A DNA stretch of 37,318 nucleotides, taken from Candidatus Peregrinibacteria bacterium CG10_big_fil_rev_8_21_14_0_10_36_19 (GTDB lineage: Bacteria; Patescibacteriota; Gracilibacteria; UBA1369; LOWO2-01-FULL-3). Below are positions 1 through 8,711 of the stretch, piece by piece. The stretch lies in contig PFDP01000013.1 of the NCBI GenBank assembly GCA_002772535.1, forward strand, positions 1-37,318. The letters are read 5' to 3'. Numbering within the stretch: the stretch's first letter is position 1; each line of letters starts with the position of its first letter. The notes under the pieces were generated by a model. It was not told the DNA's origin and made no database searches. It was given only the letters and a program-made list of their open reading frames with translations. The position numbers and the translations under genes were made by a program.

Positions 1-328
1 ATGAAGTGCCCTAAACATTAGCAAAATTCATCAGAAAAATCAAGCCAAAATCCGCAGCAGAAAGCCAAAAATCCATAGTTTTTAACGCTGAGAAATAGCC
101 CCCTGAAACACCATAAAATCCCTCTGACGCGCGCCCCCACTTACTTCCATCACAAAACTCAAAAAATCCAACTTCGCCCACATTTCCCCACGAAAAAAAT
201 CGCCAAATTTCCATCCCCGGGGATATATTAGGCATTTCCTATATAATTATTATATAATCATACTTGCGAAAATTCAGCCCAAATCTACACGGATCGTTCC
301 GCTTCTTCCCACTCCCCACCAATCAATC
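1..328. other. No gene recognised; stretch upstream of carB
   Basis: No convincing coding sequence on either strand. The only sizeable open frame is a 74-codon minus-strand frame (positions 235 to 11). It is rich in Trp, Phe and Gly and matches no family I know. The plus strand of about 60-235 is rich in A and C and poor in G, with local GC-rich patches (near 130 and 217), unlike the neighbouring genes. An AT-rich patch with TATAAT-like words lies at 239-260 and could hold a promoter for either strand. The right edge abuts the carB promoter. Confidence 0.4.
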
Positions 329-357
329 TTGACCTTATCCACCTTCTCCACTAAAAT
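329..357 (+). promoter_or_regulatory. Sigma-70-type promoter of carB
   Basis: TTGACC at 329-334, a 17-base spacer and TAAAAT at 352-357. Transcription would start near 364, giving a leader of about 20 bases before the carB ATG at 386. No Shine-Dalgarno sequence is evident in that leader. Confidence 0.55.
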
Positions 358-385
358 CCCTTCAAAGCAAGTTCATTAAAGTCAA

Positions 386-3300
386 ATGGCCAATAACGAA
401 TACATAAAATCTTCGAGGAAAACTCACATTAAGAAGGTTTTGGTATTGGGGAGTGGCGCTCTTAAAATTGGACAGGCCGGAGAGTTTGATTACTCTGGAT
501 CACAAGGTATTAAAGCCCTAAAAGAAGAGGGAATTGAAACGGTTTTGGTTAATCCAAACATTGCAACAATTCAAACTTCTAAAGGTCTGGCAGATAAAAT
601 TTACTTCCTTCCGGTTAATGCATATTTCGTAGAAAAAATTATTGAAAAAGAAAAGCCTGATGGAATTTTCTTATCTTTTGGTGGTCAAACTGCACTAAAT
701 TGCGGAGTGGAGCTTTATGAAAAAGGAATTTTAGAAAAAAATAATGTAGAGGTTTTGGGAACGCCTGTGGTGGCAATTCAAAAAACTGAAGATAGAGATC
801 TTTTTAACAAAGAGCTTAATAAAATAAATGTAAATGTTCCAAGAAGCAGAGCCTGCAATAACAGAGCAGAAGCTATTGAAGCAGCAAAAGAAATTGGATT
901 TCCATTAATGATCAGAGCAGCCTTTGCCCTTGGAGGAATGGGAAGTGGGTTTGCATATGACGAAAAACAACTAGAAAAAATGTTGGAAAATGCTTTTGCA
1001 TATAGTCCGCAAGTTTTAGTAGAAGAAAACCTTAAAGGATGGAAAGAAGTAGAATATGAAGTGGTGCGAGATGCTTACGATAACTGTGTTACGGTTTGTA
1101 ACATGGAAAATTTTGATCCACTAGGAATTCATACGGGTGAAAGCATAGTGGTTGCACCTTCTCAAACACTTACAAACAGTGAATATCACAAACTTAGAGA
1201 GATAGGAATTAAAGTAATCAGGCACCTTGGAATAGTTGGAGAATGTAATATTCAATATGCTCTTGATCCTCACTCAGAGGAATATAGAGTAATTGAGGTA
1301 AACGCTAGGCTTTCAAGATCTTCGGCGTTAGCTTCAAAAGCAACTGGGTATCCACTAGCACATGTGGCAGCAAAACTGGCCTTAGGGTACAGCCTGCCGG
1401 AACTTAAAAATGCAGTTACACAAACCACAACAGCGTGTTTTGAGCCAGCACTAGATTACCTAGCCCTAAAAATACCACGCTGGGATTTGAACAAGTTTAG
1501 AATGGTTAACAAAGAAATCACCAGCGAAATGAAATCTGTTGGCGAAATTATGGCTTTAGGAAGAAGTTTTGAAGAGGTTATTCAAAAGGGACTTAGAATG
1601 TTGCAAGTTGGTCTACATGGTCTTGTGGCAAATGAAGATGTAAAAATTGAAAGTGAAAAATTTGCACAAGAAATTTCAAAGCCTACTCCAAAAAGAATTT
1701 TGGTTGTGGCAGAAGCTCTAAAACAAGGAATGAGCGTAGATGAAATTGCTCAGCTTTCAGGAATTGATCACTGGTTTCTCGATAAGCTAAATAATATCGT
1801 GAAGATGAGTGAAGAAATTAAAGAAAAAAACGAAATAGATAAGGAATTAATGGACCGAGCTAAAAAATCTGGTTTTTCCGATAAACAAATCGGTTTTTTA
1901 AGAAACAAAGAAGAAATTGAAATTAGAGAACAAAGAAAAGAATTGGGAGTACTTCCTTCAATAAAACAAATAGACACAATGGCTGCCGAGTATCCAGCTA
2001 GCACAAATTATCTTTACATGACATATCATGGCTCTGGCCACGATGTTGAACCTGGCAAAAAGAAAAAAGTAATGGTTTTAGGATCGGGAGCTTATTGTAT
2101 TGGATCAAGTGTTGAATTTGATTGGTGTTGTGTAAATGCTGTTAATACAGCCTCAAATGAAGGTTATGAGACTGTGATGATAAATTATAATCCAGAAACT
2201 GTTTCGACTGATTACGACATCTGTGATAAACTTTACTTCGATGAATTATCTTTAGAAAGAGTTCTAGATATTTACGAGTTTGAAGGTGAAAATGTGGAAG
2301 GAGTAGTGGTTTCAACGGGCGGCCAGGTCCCGAATAACCTGGCTCTAAAACTACATAAAAGGGGAGTTAAGATTCTGGGAACTAGTCCAGAAAATATCGA
2401 TAGAGCAGAGAATAGACATATGTTCTCTGAAATGTTGGATAAGTTAGGAGTTGATCAACCTCAATGGAAAGAGTTGATTGATATTGAAGATATTTATAAT
2501 TTCGTGGAAGAAGTTGGATATCCGGTTTTGGTGCGTCCTTCATATGTGCTTTCTGGAGCAGCTATGAGCGTTGCCTATACAAAAAAAGATTTGGATAACT
2601 TCTTAGGCAAAGCGGTTAAAATTTCAAAGGAGGCGCCTGTTGTGGTTTCAAAATTTGAAACTGGGGCAAAAGAAGTAGAGGTTGATGCGGTTGCCCACGA
2701 AGGAAAAGTGGTAATTTATGCAATTGCTGAACATATAGAAAATGCCGGAGTACACAGCGGTGATGCCACAATCGTACTACCACCACAAAAACTCTACATG
2801 GAAACAATTAGGCGCGTAAAAATGATCACTAAAAAAATTGCAAAAGAGCTTAACATAAGCGGCCCTTTCAATATTCAATTTTTAGCTAAAAGCAATAGGG
2901 TAATGGTAATTGAATGTAATTTAAGATCTAGCAGAAGTTTCCCATTCTCATCAAAAGTTACCGGTTACAACTTTATAGAAATCGCCACTTATTCAATGCT
3001 TAAAGCAAGCACTGGAAAAGTTTCAAAGCACGGAGAAGATCTTTTAAATAGCCAAGACTATAGAACTCTAGATTTAGATCACGTAGGAGTAAAAGCTCCT
3101 CAATTTAGCTTCCCGCGTCTAAAAGGTGCCGATCCTGTGATGGGTGTTGAGATGGCTTCAACAGGTGAGGTTGGATGTTTTGGTGAAGATCTACACGAAG
3201 CATTCCTAAAATCCATGATATCTGTAGGATTTGAACTACCTAAAAAAGGCGTACTGTTTAGTATCGGAGGACTTGAACATAAAGCAGACTTGATAGCGAC

Positions 3301-3646
3301 CGCAAAAAGGTTTGAGGAAATGGGCTTTAAGATTTTTGCCACAGAAGGAACAGCAGATTTCTTTACAGAACAAGCACTAGAATGCAAAAAGCTCCACAAA
3401 GTTTCTAGCGAAATTACACCAAATATAGCCGAAGCAATGACAAACAGAGAGTTTGATCTAATTATCAACATTCCAAACAGTTACAGCCGCTCAAGCGTAA
3501 CTGATGGATACCTAATAAGAAGAAAATCTGTGGATCTAAACATTCCACTAATTACAAATGTACAAGTAGCAAAAATTGTAGGAACTGCTCTAACAGAATA
3601 CGGCGTAGATGATTTGAAAATTAAGGATATAGAAAGTTATTTTTAG
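386..3646 (+). CDS. carB: Carbamoyl-phosphate synthase large chain, CAD-like type
   Basis: Large subunit that makes carbamoyl phosphate from bicarbonate, ammonia (passed from the glutaminase subunit CarA) and two ATP, for pyrimidine and arginine synthesis in the cytoplasm. The 1086 residues hold the full family layout: two homologous ATP-grasp halves (N half with GQAGEFDYSGSQ, C half with SVEFDW and the ECNLRSSRSFPF motif), an oligomerisation linker and a C-terminal MGS-like allosteric domain. The wording of many motifs (PNIATIQTSKGLADK, NYNPETVSTDYD, RPSYVLSGAAM, AGVHSGDAT) resembles eukaryotic CAD and Bacteroidetes CarB more than the common bacterial form (GQACEFDYSGTQ, NSNPATIMTDP). carA is not in the window. 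The gene has its own promoter and its end overlaps the convergent ABC gene by four bases. Confidence 0.96.
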   Translation: MANNEYIKSSRKTHIKKVLVLGSGALKIGQAGEFDYSGSQGIKALKEEGIETVLVNPNIATIQTSKGLADKIYFLPVNAYFVEKIIEKEKPDGIFLSFGGQTALNCGVELYEKGILEKNNVEVLGTPVVAIQKTEDRDLFNKELNKINVNVPRSRACNNRAEAIEAAKEIGFPLMIRAAFALGGMGSGFAYDEKQLEKMLENAFAYSPQVLVEENLKGWKEVEYEVVRDAYDNCVTVCNMENFDPLGIHTGESIVVAPSQTLTNSEYHKLREIGIKVIRHLGIVGECNIQYALDPHSEEYRVIEVNARLSRSSALASKATGYPLAHVAAKLALGYSLPELKNAVTQTTTACFEPALDYLALKIPRWDLNKFRMVNKEITSEMKSVGEIMALGRSFEEVIQKGLRMLQVGLHGLVANEDVKIESEKFAQEISKPTPKRILVVAEALKQGMSVDEIAQLSGIDHWFLDKLNNIVKMSEEIKEKNEIDKELMDRAKKSGFSDKQIGFLRNKEEIEIREQRKELGVLPSIKQIDTMAAEYPASTNYLYMTYHGSGHDVEPGKKKKVMVLGSGAYCIGSSVEFDWCCVNAVNTASNEGYETVMINYNPETVSTDYDICDKLYFDELSLERVLDIYEFEGENVEGVVVSTGGQVPNNLALKLHKRGVKILGTSPENIDRAENRHMFSEMLDKLGVDQPQWKELIDIEDIYNFVEEVGYPVLVRPSYVLSGAAMSVAYTKKDLDNFLGKAVKISKEAPVVVSKFETGAKEVEVDAVAHEGKVVIYAIAEHIENAGVHSGDATIVLPPQKLYMETIRRVKMITKKIAKELNISGPFNIQFLAKSNRVMVIECNLRSSRSFPFSSKVTGYNFIEIATYSMLKASTGKVSKHGEDLLNSQDYRTLDLDHVGVKAPQFSFPRLKGADPVMGVEMASTGEVGCFGEDLHEAFLKSMISVGFELPKKGVLFSIGGLEHKADLIATAKRFEEMGFKIFATEGTADFFTEQALECKKLHKVSSEITPNIAEAMTNREFDLIINIPNSYSRSSVTDGYLIRRKSVDLNIPLITNVQVAKIVGTALTEYGVDDLKIKDIESYF

Positions 3647-5400
3647 AGGTAGCCGCCGACTTGAAGATCCCATAGTTTTTTATAAAGACTGCTCTTTTTG
3701 CCTACTAAATCACTGTGAGCCCCTTCTTCAATTATCTTACCTCCGTCTAAAACAAATATTCTATCTACTGTCATTATTGTTGATAATCGATGAGCAATAA
3801 TGAATGTTGTTTTATTTTTTACAAGTTTTAACAGTGCATCCTGTATTAACTTTTCAGACTCACTATCAAGACTACTAGTAGCCTCATCCAAAACTAAAAT
3901 ACTAGCATTACTTAAAATTGCGCGCGCAATAGCAACTCTCTGCCTTTGTCCTCCAGAAAGTTTAACGCCACGCTCTCCCACGAAAGTTTTATATTTATTT
4001 GGGAAACTCATAATAAAGTCATGGCAATGTGCCATTTTTGCCGCAGCAATAACTTCTTCATTTGTAGCCCCTTTTCGTCCATATCTAATATTTTCCATTA
4101 TACTTCTGTGAAACATAATAGGATCTTGTGGCACCAAGGCAATATGTTTCCTTAGACTGTCCTGAGTCACACGGGCAACATCTTGATCATCAATAAATAT
4201 ATTGCCGCTGGTAGTATCAAAAAGCCTCAATATTAATTTTACAATAGTTGACTTTCCGCCACCTGAAGGCCCAATAAGAGCAATTTTTTCACCTGGTTTT
4301 ACCTTGAAAGATAAATTTTTTATAACACTCTCTTCCTCACCATAAGCAAATTTTACTTTTTTAAACTCAACTGTACCATTTTTAACTTTAAGATCTTTTG
4401 CATCAGTTTGATCAACTATTTCGTATGGACTGTGAATAATTTCTATCATCTCTTCACTGTCTGCTAACGCCTCATAAAGCTCACGTAAATTCCTCCCAAA
4501 GTTCCAAAGTTGATGAAACATTTCAAAGAGATATGCTTGAATAAGAAAAAAATCAGCAGTTTTTATAAGGCTCTTTTCCCAAAGATGAATTGCATAATAT
4601 AGGATAACAAACTCAAGCAAAATCATGAAAGCGGCTTGTCCAGCCTCTATATGTGATCCAACATCCCAAGTTTTCTTTGTAATTTTGTACCAATCATGAG
4701 TGGCTTTTTTAAAGCGCTTAACTTCATAATCTAATGCGGCAAAAAGTTTAACATTTGTGTTATTTGTAATTGTATCAGCTAATGCTGCTGTAACTTTACT
4801 GTCTTGCTTGGAGCGAGGTATGTCATATTTGAGTTTGTAAATTGAAAACCAATAATTAACTCCAACAAATATAACTGTCCATACCCCCATAATCAGACCA
4901 AGAACTGGATTGATATAGAGAAGAACCACCAATATCACCATTAACTTCAAAAACATTGGCATCATGTCCCAGTAAATTTTATCTGCAACTTTTTCAAACC
5001 CTCGCGCAATTCGATTTACTTTTTTTACCAACGCCCCAGCAAAATTGTCTGTAAAAAATCTATAAGAATGTCTATGCAAGCATTCAAAACATTCGTCCAT
5101 TATACTGGCCATTATTCCCGGTTGAAAGTAATGATTTAAGTATTGAGCCATTCTCCATCCTATCCATTCAATTCCCTCAGCCAGCATTACGAGCAAAAGA
5201 GTATTTATAAGACTTTTTGCGATTAATTCTCTTGAACCTTCTCCAATAAGAATATCAAAAAAATTTCTAAAAAGAATAGACCAAGACATCCCTCCAGCAA
5301 CACCTATCAATAACCCCATCATCATAAAAAAGATGATGATTTTGTAATTTTTTAGATGTTTAAAGAAAAATTTAAAAGTTTTCTTGGTGTTTTGCTTCAT
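3643..5400 (-). CDS. ABC exporter, fused permease and ATPase
   Basis: Half-transporter of the ABCB/MsbA type expected to work as a homodimer in the cytoplasmic membrane. Residues 1-330 form the transmembrane domain, with hydrophobic segments near 20-45, 62-80, 147-182 and 255-272. Residues 341-585 form the nucleotide-binding domain with Walker A GPSGGGKST (377-385), the LSGGQ signature (481-485), Walker B ILVLDEATS (501-509) and the H-loop His537. The substrate cannot be read from the sequence; lipids, peptides and drugs are all possible. The lipoprotein gene lies just upstream on the same strand, with a hairpin terminator between them that ends only ten bases before this start codon. No clear separate promoter is visible, so expression may depend on read-through. 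Confidence 0.9.
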   Translation of the reverse strand: MKQNTKKTFKFFFKHLKNYKIIIFFMMMGLLIGVAGGMSWSILFRNFFDILIGEGSRELIAKSLINTLLLVMLAEGIEWIGWRMAQYLNHYFQPGIMASIMDECFECLHRHSYRFFTDNFAGALVKKVNRIARGFEKVADKIYWDMMPMFLKLMVILVVLLYINPVLGLIMGVWTVIFVGVNYWFSIYKLKYDIPRSKQDSKVTAALADTITNNTNVKLFAALDYEVKRFKKATHDWYKITKKTWDVGSHIEAGQAAFMILLEFVILYYAIHLWEKSLIKTADFFLIQAYLFEMFHQLWNFGRNLRELYEALADSEEMIEIIHSPYEIVDQTDAKDLKVKNGTVEFKKVKFAYGEEESVIKNLSFKVKPGEKIALIGPSGGGKSTIVKLILRLFDTTSGNIFIDDQDVARVTQDSLRKHIALVPQDPIMFHRSIMENIRYGRKGATNEEVIAAAKMAHCHDFIMSFPNKYKTFVGERGVKLSGGQRQRVAIARAILSNASILVLDEATSSLDSESEKLIQDALLKLVKNKTTFIIAHRLSTIMTVDRIFVLDGGKIIEEGAHSDLVGKKSSLYKKLWDLQVGGYL

Positions 5401-5410
5401 AAGCAGATAT

Positions 5411-5443
5411 AAAAAGCCGGTCCTTTTAAGAAGCCGGCTTTTT
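5411..5443 (-). terminator. Rho-independent terminator after the small lipoprotein gene
   Basis: Ten-base-pair inverted repeat AAAAAGCCGG (5411-5420) / CCGGCTTTTT (5434-5443) with a 13-base loop, giving a GC-rich stem followed by a T run on the minus strand. It lies nine bases beyond the lipoprotein stop and ten bases before the ABC transporter ATG, so it could also act as an attenuator for the latter. Confidence 0.8.
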
Positions 5444-5452
5444 GGCTTAAAA

Positions 5453-5674
5453 TTACTTAACTTCTACAGTCGCATCAACTTCTGTAGTTGCTTCTACTGA
5501 AGTGTCTCCACCAAAGCTTTCTGCTGCGTCTTGGCTAGCTTCTTCCATAGTAGAATTAATATCGTCTACTGCTCCTGAAACTCCTTCTTGAATTTTGTTG
5601 TTTAGCCATTCACAACCTGTAAGGCTGAATGCCAATGTAAGTGCCAAAAGAGAAAGTGAAATTATTTTTTTCAT
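5453..5674 (-). CDS. Small predicted lipoprotein
   Basis: A 73-residue secreted protein of unknown function. It starts with a basic pair and a hydrophobic signal segment (residues 4-19) ending in the lipobox LTGC, so Cys21 should be lipidated after signal peptidase II cleavage. The mature part is about 50 residues, acidic, rich in Glu, Asp, Ala, Val and Thr, and contains VEATTEVDATVEV, a low-complexity tail that looks unstructured. It resembles entericidin-like or tail-type small lipoproteins only in general form. A strong terminator follows. The following ABC exporter gene lies on the same strand. Confidence 0.75.
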   Translation of the reverse strand: MKKIISLSLLALTLAFSLTGCEWLNNKIQEGVSGAVDDINSTMEEASQDAAESFGGDTSVEATTEVDATVEVK

Positions 5675-5757
5675 GGATAATTGGGTTAATTATTGCCTTA
5701 AGTTTAACAATTCGTTGAAAAATCGGCAAGTTCCACTAGATTTTTGAAATTCTTTTG

Positions 5758-5763
5758 TATAAA
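5758..5763 (+). promoter_or_regulatory. Possible -10 box of pdxS
   Basis: TATAAA 11 bases before the pdxS ATG, in a 91-base gap between divergent genes. No good -35 box sits at the expected distance, so this is a weak call. If it is real, the leader would be about 5 bases. Confidence 0.35.
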
Positions 5764-5774
5764 GTTTGGCTGCT

Positions 5775-6656
5775 ATGGAAAGAGATCAGAATACATTAAA
5801 GCTGAAAAAAGGATTAGCTCAAATGCTTAAGGGCGGAGTTATAATGGATGTTGTTAATCCTGAACAAGCAAGAATTGCCGAAGAAGCTGGAGCTTGTGCG
5901 GTGATGGCGCTTGAAAGAGTACCTTCGGATATTAGGCGTGATGGGGGAGTTGCCAGAATGAGCGATCCACAAATGATCAAAGGAATCATGGAAGTTGTAA
6001 CTATTCCTGTTATGGCGAAAGTGAGAATTGGTCATTTTGTTGAAGCCCAAATTTTGCAATTTTTAGGAACAGACTACATAGATGAAAGCGAAGTTTTAAC
6101 ACCAGCAGATGAGCAATATCATGTAGATAAATCTAAATTTGAAGTGCCTTTTGTTTGCGGAGCTCGTAATCTTGGAGAAGCCTTGCGTAGAATTGCAGAA
6201 GGGGCTGCCATGATAAGAACAAAAGGAGAGGCTGGAACAGGAAATGTAGTGGAAGCCGTAAGACATATGAGAACAATGACAGAAGAAATTGCTGCACTAA
6301 AAGAAATGAATGAAAATCAACTAGCAGACTATGCAAAAGAACAGAGAGTTGCACTTGAACTAGTAAAAGAAGTTAAAGAACTGGAAAGACTGCCTGTAGT
6401 AAACTTTGCAGCTGGTGGAATTGCTACACCCGCTGATGCGGCACTAATGATGCAACTTGGATGTGATGGAGTTTTTGTTGGAAGCGGTATTTTTAAATCT
6501 TCAGACCCGGCCGGTAGAGCAAAAGCGATTGTTGAAGCCACTATGCACTACAATGATCCTGCTATTTTAGCAAAGGTTTCAGAAGGACTTGGGGAAGCAA
6601 TGCAAAGCTTGGAAATCAAAGACTTAGAAAATAAATTTGCCGACCGCGGTTGGTAA
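5775..6656 (+). CDS. pdxS: Pyridoxal 5'-phosphate synthase, PdxS (Pdx1) subunit
   Basis: Synthase subunit of the DXP-independent vitamin B6 pathway. It joins ribose 5-phosphate, glyceraldehyde 3-phosphate and ammonia from PdxT to give PLP, as a dodecamer of beta/alpha barrels. From the ATG at 5775 the protein has 293 residues, the usual family length. Key residues fall where expected: Asp25, the Schiff-base Lys82 in MAKVRIGH and the second Lys150 in [10 protein letters not shown], each one position from Bacillus subtilis PdxS (24, 81, 149). This agreement is why I prefer this ATG over an in-frame TTG nine bases upstream. The C-terminal phosphate-binding [10 protein letters not shown] and [12 protein letters not shown] are intact. 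pdxT follows after two intervening genes. Confidence 0.97.
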   Translation: MERDQNTLKLKKGLAQMLKGGVIMDVVNPEQARIAEEAGACAVMALERVPSDIRRDGGVARMSDPQMIKGIMEVVTIPVMAKVRIGHFVEAQILQFLGTDYIDESEVLTPADEQYHVDKSKFEVPFVCGARNLGEALRRIAEGAAMIRTKGEAGTGNVVEAVRHMRTMTEEIAALKEMNENQLADYAKEQRVALELVKEVKELERLPVVNFAAGGIATPADAALMMQLGCDGVFVGSGIFKSSDPAGRAKAIVEATMHYNDPAILAKVSEGLGEAMQSLEIKDLENKFADRGW

Positions 6657-6716
6657 AAAATTTGACTTTTTTGGCCAGTTGGTTTTTAATCGTGTCTTAG
6701 CTTTTTAATATAAAAT

Positions 6717-7400
6717 ATGAGTTTTTTAAAATACAGAGAAATAGCAGGTAAGTTTAAAGGTGGCGAAACTGATGCTCAAAACGAACATGAACAAGCGGAA
6801 AGGCCAGAAATTAATGTTGAAGCTTTAGAGAATGACCTTAAAAAATTGCTGGGAGATGCAATATCTATGAATAGATATGTAATTCACGAAAGTGAAAGGC
6901 TTGAGGCTTCAAATTTAAAAGTTATTTATAGCTTTAACCCTTTTAGTAAAGCGGCTGAAATAACCGTTAAAAACGGTCATGATTCAGTTGCAGGCAGTGT
7001 TTTTCAATATGATAACATTGTAGGATCTTGGAAACTTACAAATGTGAAGATTTATGAAAAGTTTAAAAACATGGGAATTGGAACAGCAATCGTTAGAGTT
7101 TTTGAACATTATGCAAAACAAGTTTCACCGGAAATAACAGAAGTTTCAATGAGCGTTAGAAGACTAACAGTTCTAGTTCTTGCGGCAAATGAAGGGTATG
7201 TGCCGGATGAATATAATGCGAGGGTTTTTGAAAGAGACTTCGATCCAAAAGTAATATCATTGGATGAATCTTCTCATATGAATAGACCACAACAAGGAAG
7301 ATTATCTCTAACTCTATTTAAAAAATTGGAAATGGGGCCAGAGATTGCTGCAGAAAGAAATGATTTTAAAGCACGAATTCTTGAAAAAGCTGGAGTATGA
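6717..7400 (+). CDS. GNAT-fold-like protein, first of a tandem pair in the pdx operon
   Basis: A 227-residue protein I cannot name. Residues about 65-160 look like a divergent GNAT acetyltransferase fold: paired strands ending in IVGSWKLTNVKI, then KNMGIGTAIVRVFEHYA (117-133), which matches the acetyl-CoA pyrophosphate loop (R/Q-x-x-G-x-G/A) and following helix. The first position of that loop is Lys rather than Arg or Gln. Residues 1-60 are polar and probably mostly helical. The next gene overlaps by four bases (ATGA) and looks like a diverged paralogue, sharing the IVGSW/IVGSF strand and the G-loop. It starts 60 bases after pdxS and lies in the same operon. A substrate cannot be inferred. 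A purely structural role is possible. Confidence 0.7.
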   Translation: MSFLKYREIAGKFKGGETDAQNEHEQAERPEINVEALENDLKKLLGDAISMNRYVIHESERLEASNLKVIYSFNPFSKAAEITVKNGHDSVAGSVFQYDNIVGSWKLTNVKIYEKFKNMGIGTAIVRVFEHYAKQVSPEITEVSMSVRRLTVLVLAANEGYVPDEYNARVFERDFDPKVISLDESSHMNRPQQGRLSLTLFKKLEMGPEIAAERNDFKARILEKAGV

Positions 7401-8110
7401 ATCTCGCAGATAAAAGCGTAGATTTTTGGGGGATGGCCGAAAAAATTGGATATAAAAATGGAGAACCTCTAGAAAGCCCTGAAAAAAATAGCATCAATTT
7501 ATTTAGTGATTTTGAGGAATCAAAACGAGCGTTTGAAGACGCCATACAAAATTCCATATCATTACAAAACGAGGAAGATCATGTTGTAGAATTTGAAGTT
7601 GATAAAAGTTCAAAACTTAAAGCCTCTATCTCAACTAGCGATAACAGCATGATCATTCATTTTGGCTTTAGCAACAACATAGTTGGCAGTTTTTCTATAT
7701 TTTTGGAATCAAATAATATCTGGAATATGAGCCATAGATTTGTAACCACTTCCCTAAGAGGAAAGGGGTTAGCCAAGCTGGCTTTATTTGCAATGGAAAA
7801 TTATTTAAAAAAAATAACTGGAGGAAATAGTCCTATTATTTCTTTGGACACTAGCCAGTTACAAGTCATAACTTGGCTTTTAAAAGAGGGCTTCACTGCT
7901 AACAAAAACTCAAAAACCGATCTAGATTCACTTTTAGAAAGCCCTGAAAAATTTTTTATGCTACACGATGATCATGAAGAGGAGGATAGAGATTTTTGGA
8001 TTTATAGAAAAAGACCACCACATGATTTTAGAATAACCATGAGCAAGGAAATCACAAATGCCGCAGGGGCTGTACACGATGCTGTTGAGGCTGTTATTCT
8101 TAAGATATGA
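7397..8110 (+). CDS. GNAT-fold-like protein, second of a tandem pair in the pdx operon
   Basis: A 237-residue protein of unknown function, probably a diverged copy of the gene before it. The GNAT-like core has NNIVGSFSIFLES (93-105), then FVTTSLRGKGLAKLALFAMENYL, where LRGKGLAKL (120-128) is a good acetyl-CoA binding loop, followed by a strand (IISLDTS) and a helix with WLLKEGF, the usual late GNAT elements. The C-terminal 60 residues contain an acidic stretch (HDDHEEEDRDFW) not typical of the family. Its start overlaps the previous gene by four bases and its end overlaps pdxT by four, so all four pdx-locus genes are probably co-transcribed. Translational coupling is likely. Confidence 0.7.
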   Translation: MNLADKSVDFWGMAEKIGYKNGEPLESPEKNSINLFSDFEESKRAFEDAIQNSISLQNEEDHVVEFEVDKSSKLKASISTSDNSMIIHFGFSNNIVGSFSIFLESNNIWNMSHRFVTTSLRGKGLAKLALFAMENYLKKITGGNSPIISLDTSQLQVITWLLKEGFTANKNSKTDLDSLLESPEKFFMLHDDHEEEDRDFWIYRKRPPHDFRITMSKEITNAAGAVHDAVEAVILKI

Positions 8111-8667
8111 AAATAGGAGTTTTAGATATTCAAGGGTCAGTAGATGAGCACATAATTTCGCTAAAGAAGTTAGGCGTTCATGTTGTAAGGGTTAAAAAAC
8201 CTGAAGATCTGGAAGGATTGAAAGGCTTAATTATCCCTGGAGGAGAAAGTACAACGATTGGAAAACTGCTCAAAAGATTTGGATTAGGGGAGGAAATAGC
8301 TAAAAAAGTTCAAGATGGCATGGCTATCTGGGGCACTTGTGCAGGAGCAATACTTTTAGCAAATCAAGTAATTGGTGGTGAGGTTGATGGGCTTAATTTA
8401 ATAGATGCAAAAGTACAAAGGAATGCTTACGGAAGACAAATAGACAGCTTTGAAACCAAAATAGAATTTGCAAACACAAAAATTCCTGCGGTTTTTATTA
8501 GGGCTCCTAAAATCTTAAATGTAGGTGATGGTGTTGAAATTTTATCAAAACTTGATGGGGAAATTGTGGCAGCAAAAAAGGACAAAATTGTGATTAGCAC
8601 CTTTCACCCAGAGCTAACAGATAGTACAGTTTTTCATCAATGGTTTTTGGAACTTTGTGAACAATAA
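8107..8667 (+). CDS. pdxT: Pyridoxal 5'-phosphate synthase glutaminase, PdxT (Pdx2) subunit
   Basis: Class I glutamine amidotransferase that hydrolyses glutamine and channels ammonia to PdxS. The 186-residue length is normal. The oxyanion segment is GGES (45-48). The catalytic triad is the nucleophile Cys78 in WGTCAGA, His167 and Glu169 in STFHPEL. The family motif RNAYGRQ (105-111) is also intact. Its separation from pdxS by two unrelated genes is unusual, since pdxS and pdxT are normally adjacent, but the ATGA overlap with the preceding gene keeps it in the operon. Confidence 0.96.
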   Translation: MKIGVLDIQGSVDEHIISLKKLGVHVVRVKKPEDLEGLKGLIIPGGESTTIGKLLKRFGLGEEIAKKVQDGMAIWGTCAGAILLANQVIGGEVDGLNLIDAKVQRNAYGRQIDSFETKIEFANTKIPAVFIRAPKILNVGDGVEILSKLDGEIVAAKKDKIVISTFHPELTDSTVFHQWFLELCEQ

Positions 8668-8711
8668 AAACATGGTAGGTTGCAGAGTTTTGTATTAAAC
8701 TTCAAAACGAT

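Noticed and set aside
11-235. Minus-strand open frame of 74 codons before carB
   Set aside because: No recognisable family, odd Trp/Phe/Gly content and no ribosome binding site at a proper distance; listed only as part of a non-coding stretch.
3100-3471. Minus-strand open frame of 123 codons inside carB
   Set aside because: Shadow of the strongly conserved carB coding frame; Ser/Pro-rich with no family match.
5766-5774. TTG start for pdxS
   Set aside because: The ATG at 5775 puts the catalytic Lys and Asp at family positions and lies at a better distance from the -10 box.
6640-6680. Terminator after pdxS
   Set aside because: The CCGACC/GGTTGG pairing is short, lies inside the end of the gene and has no proper T run.
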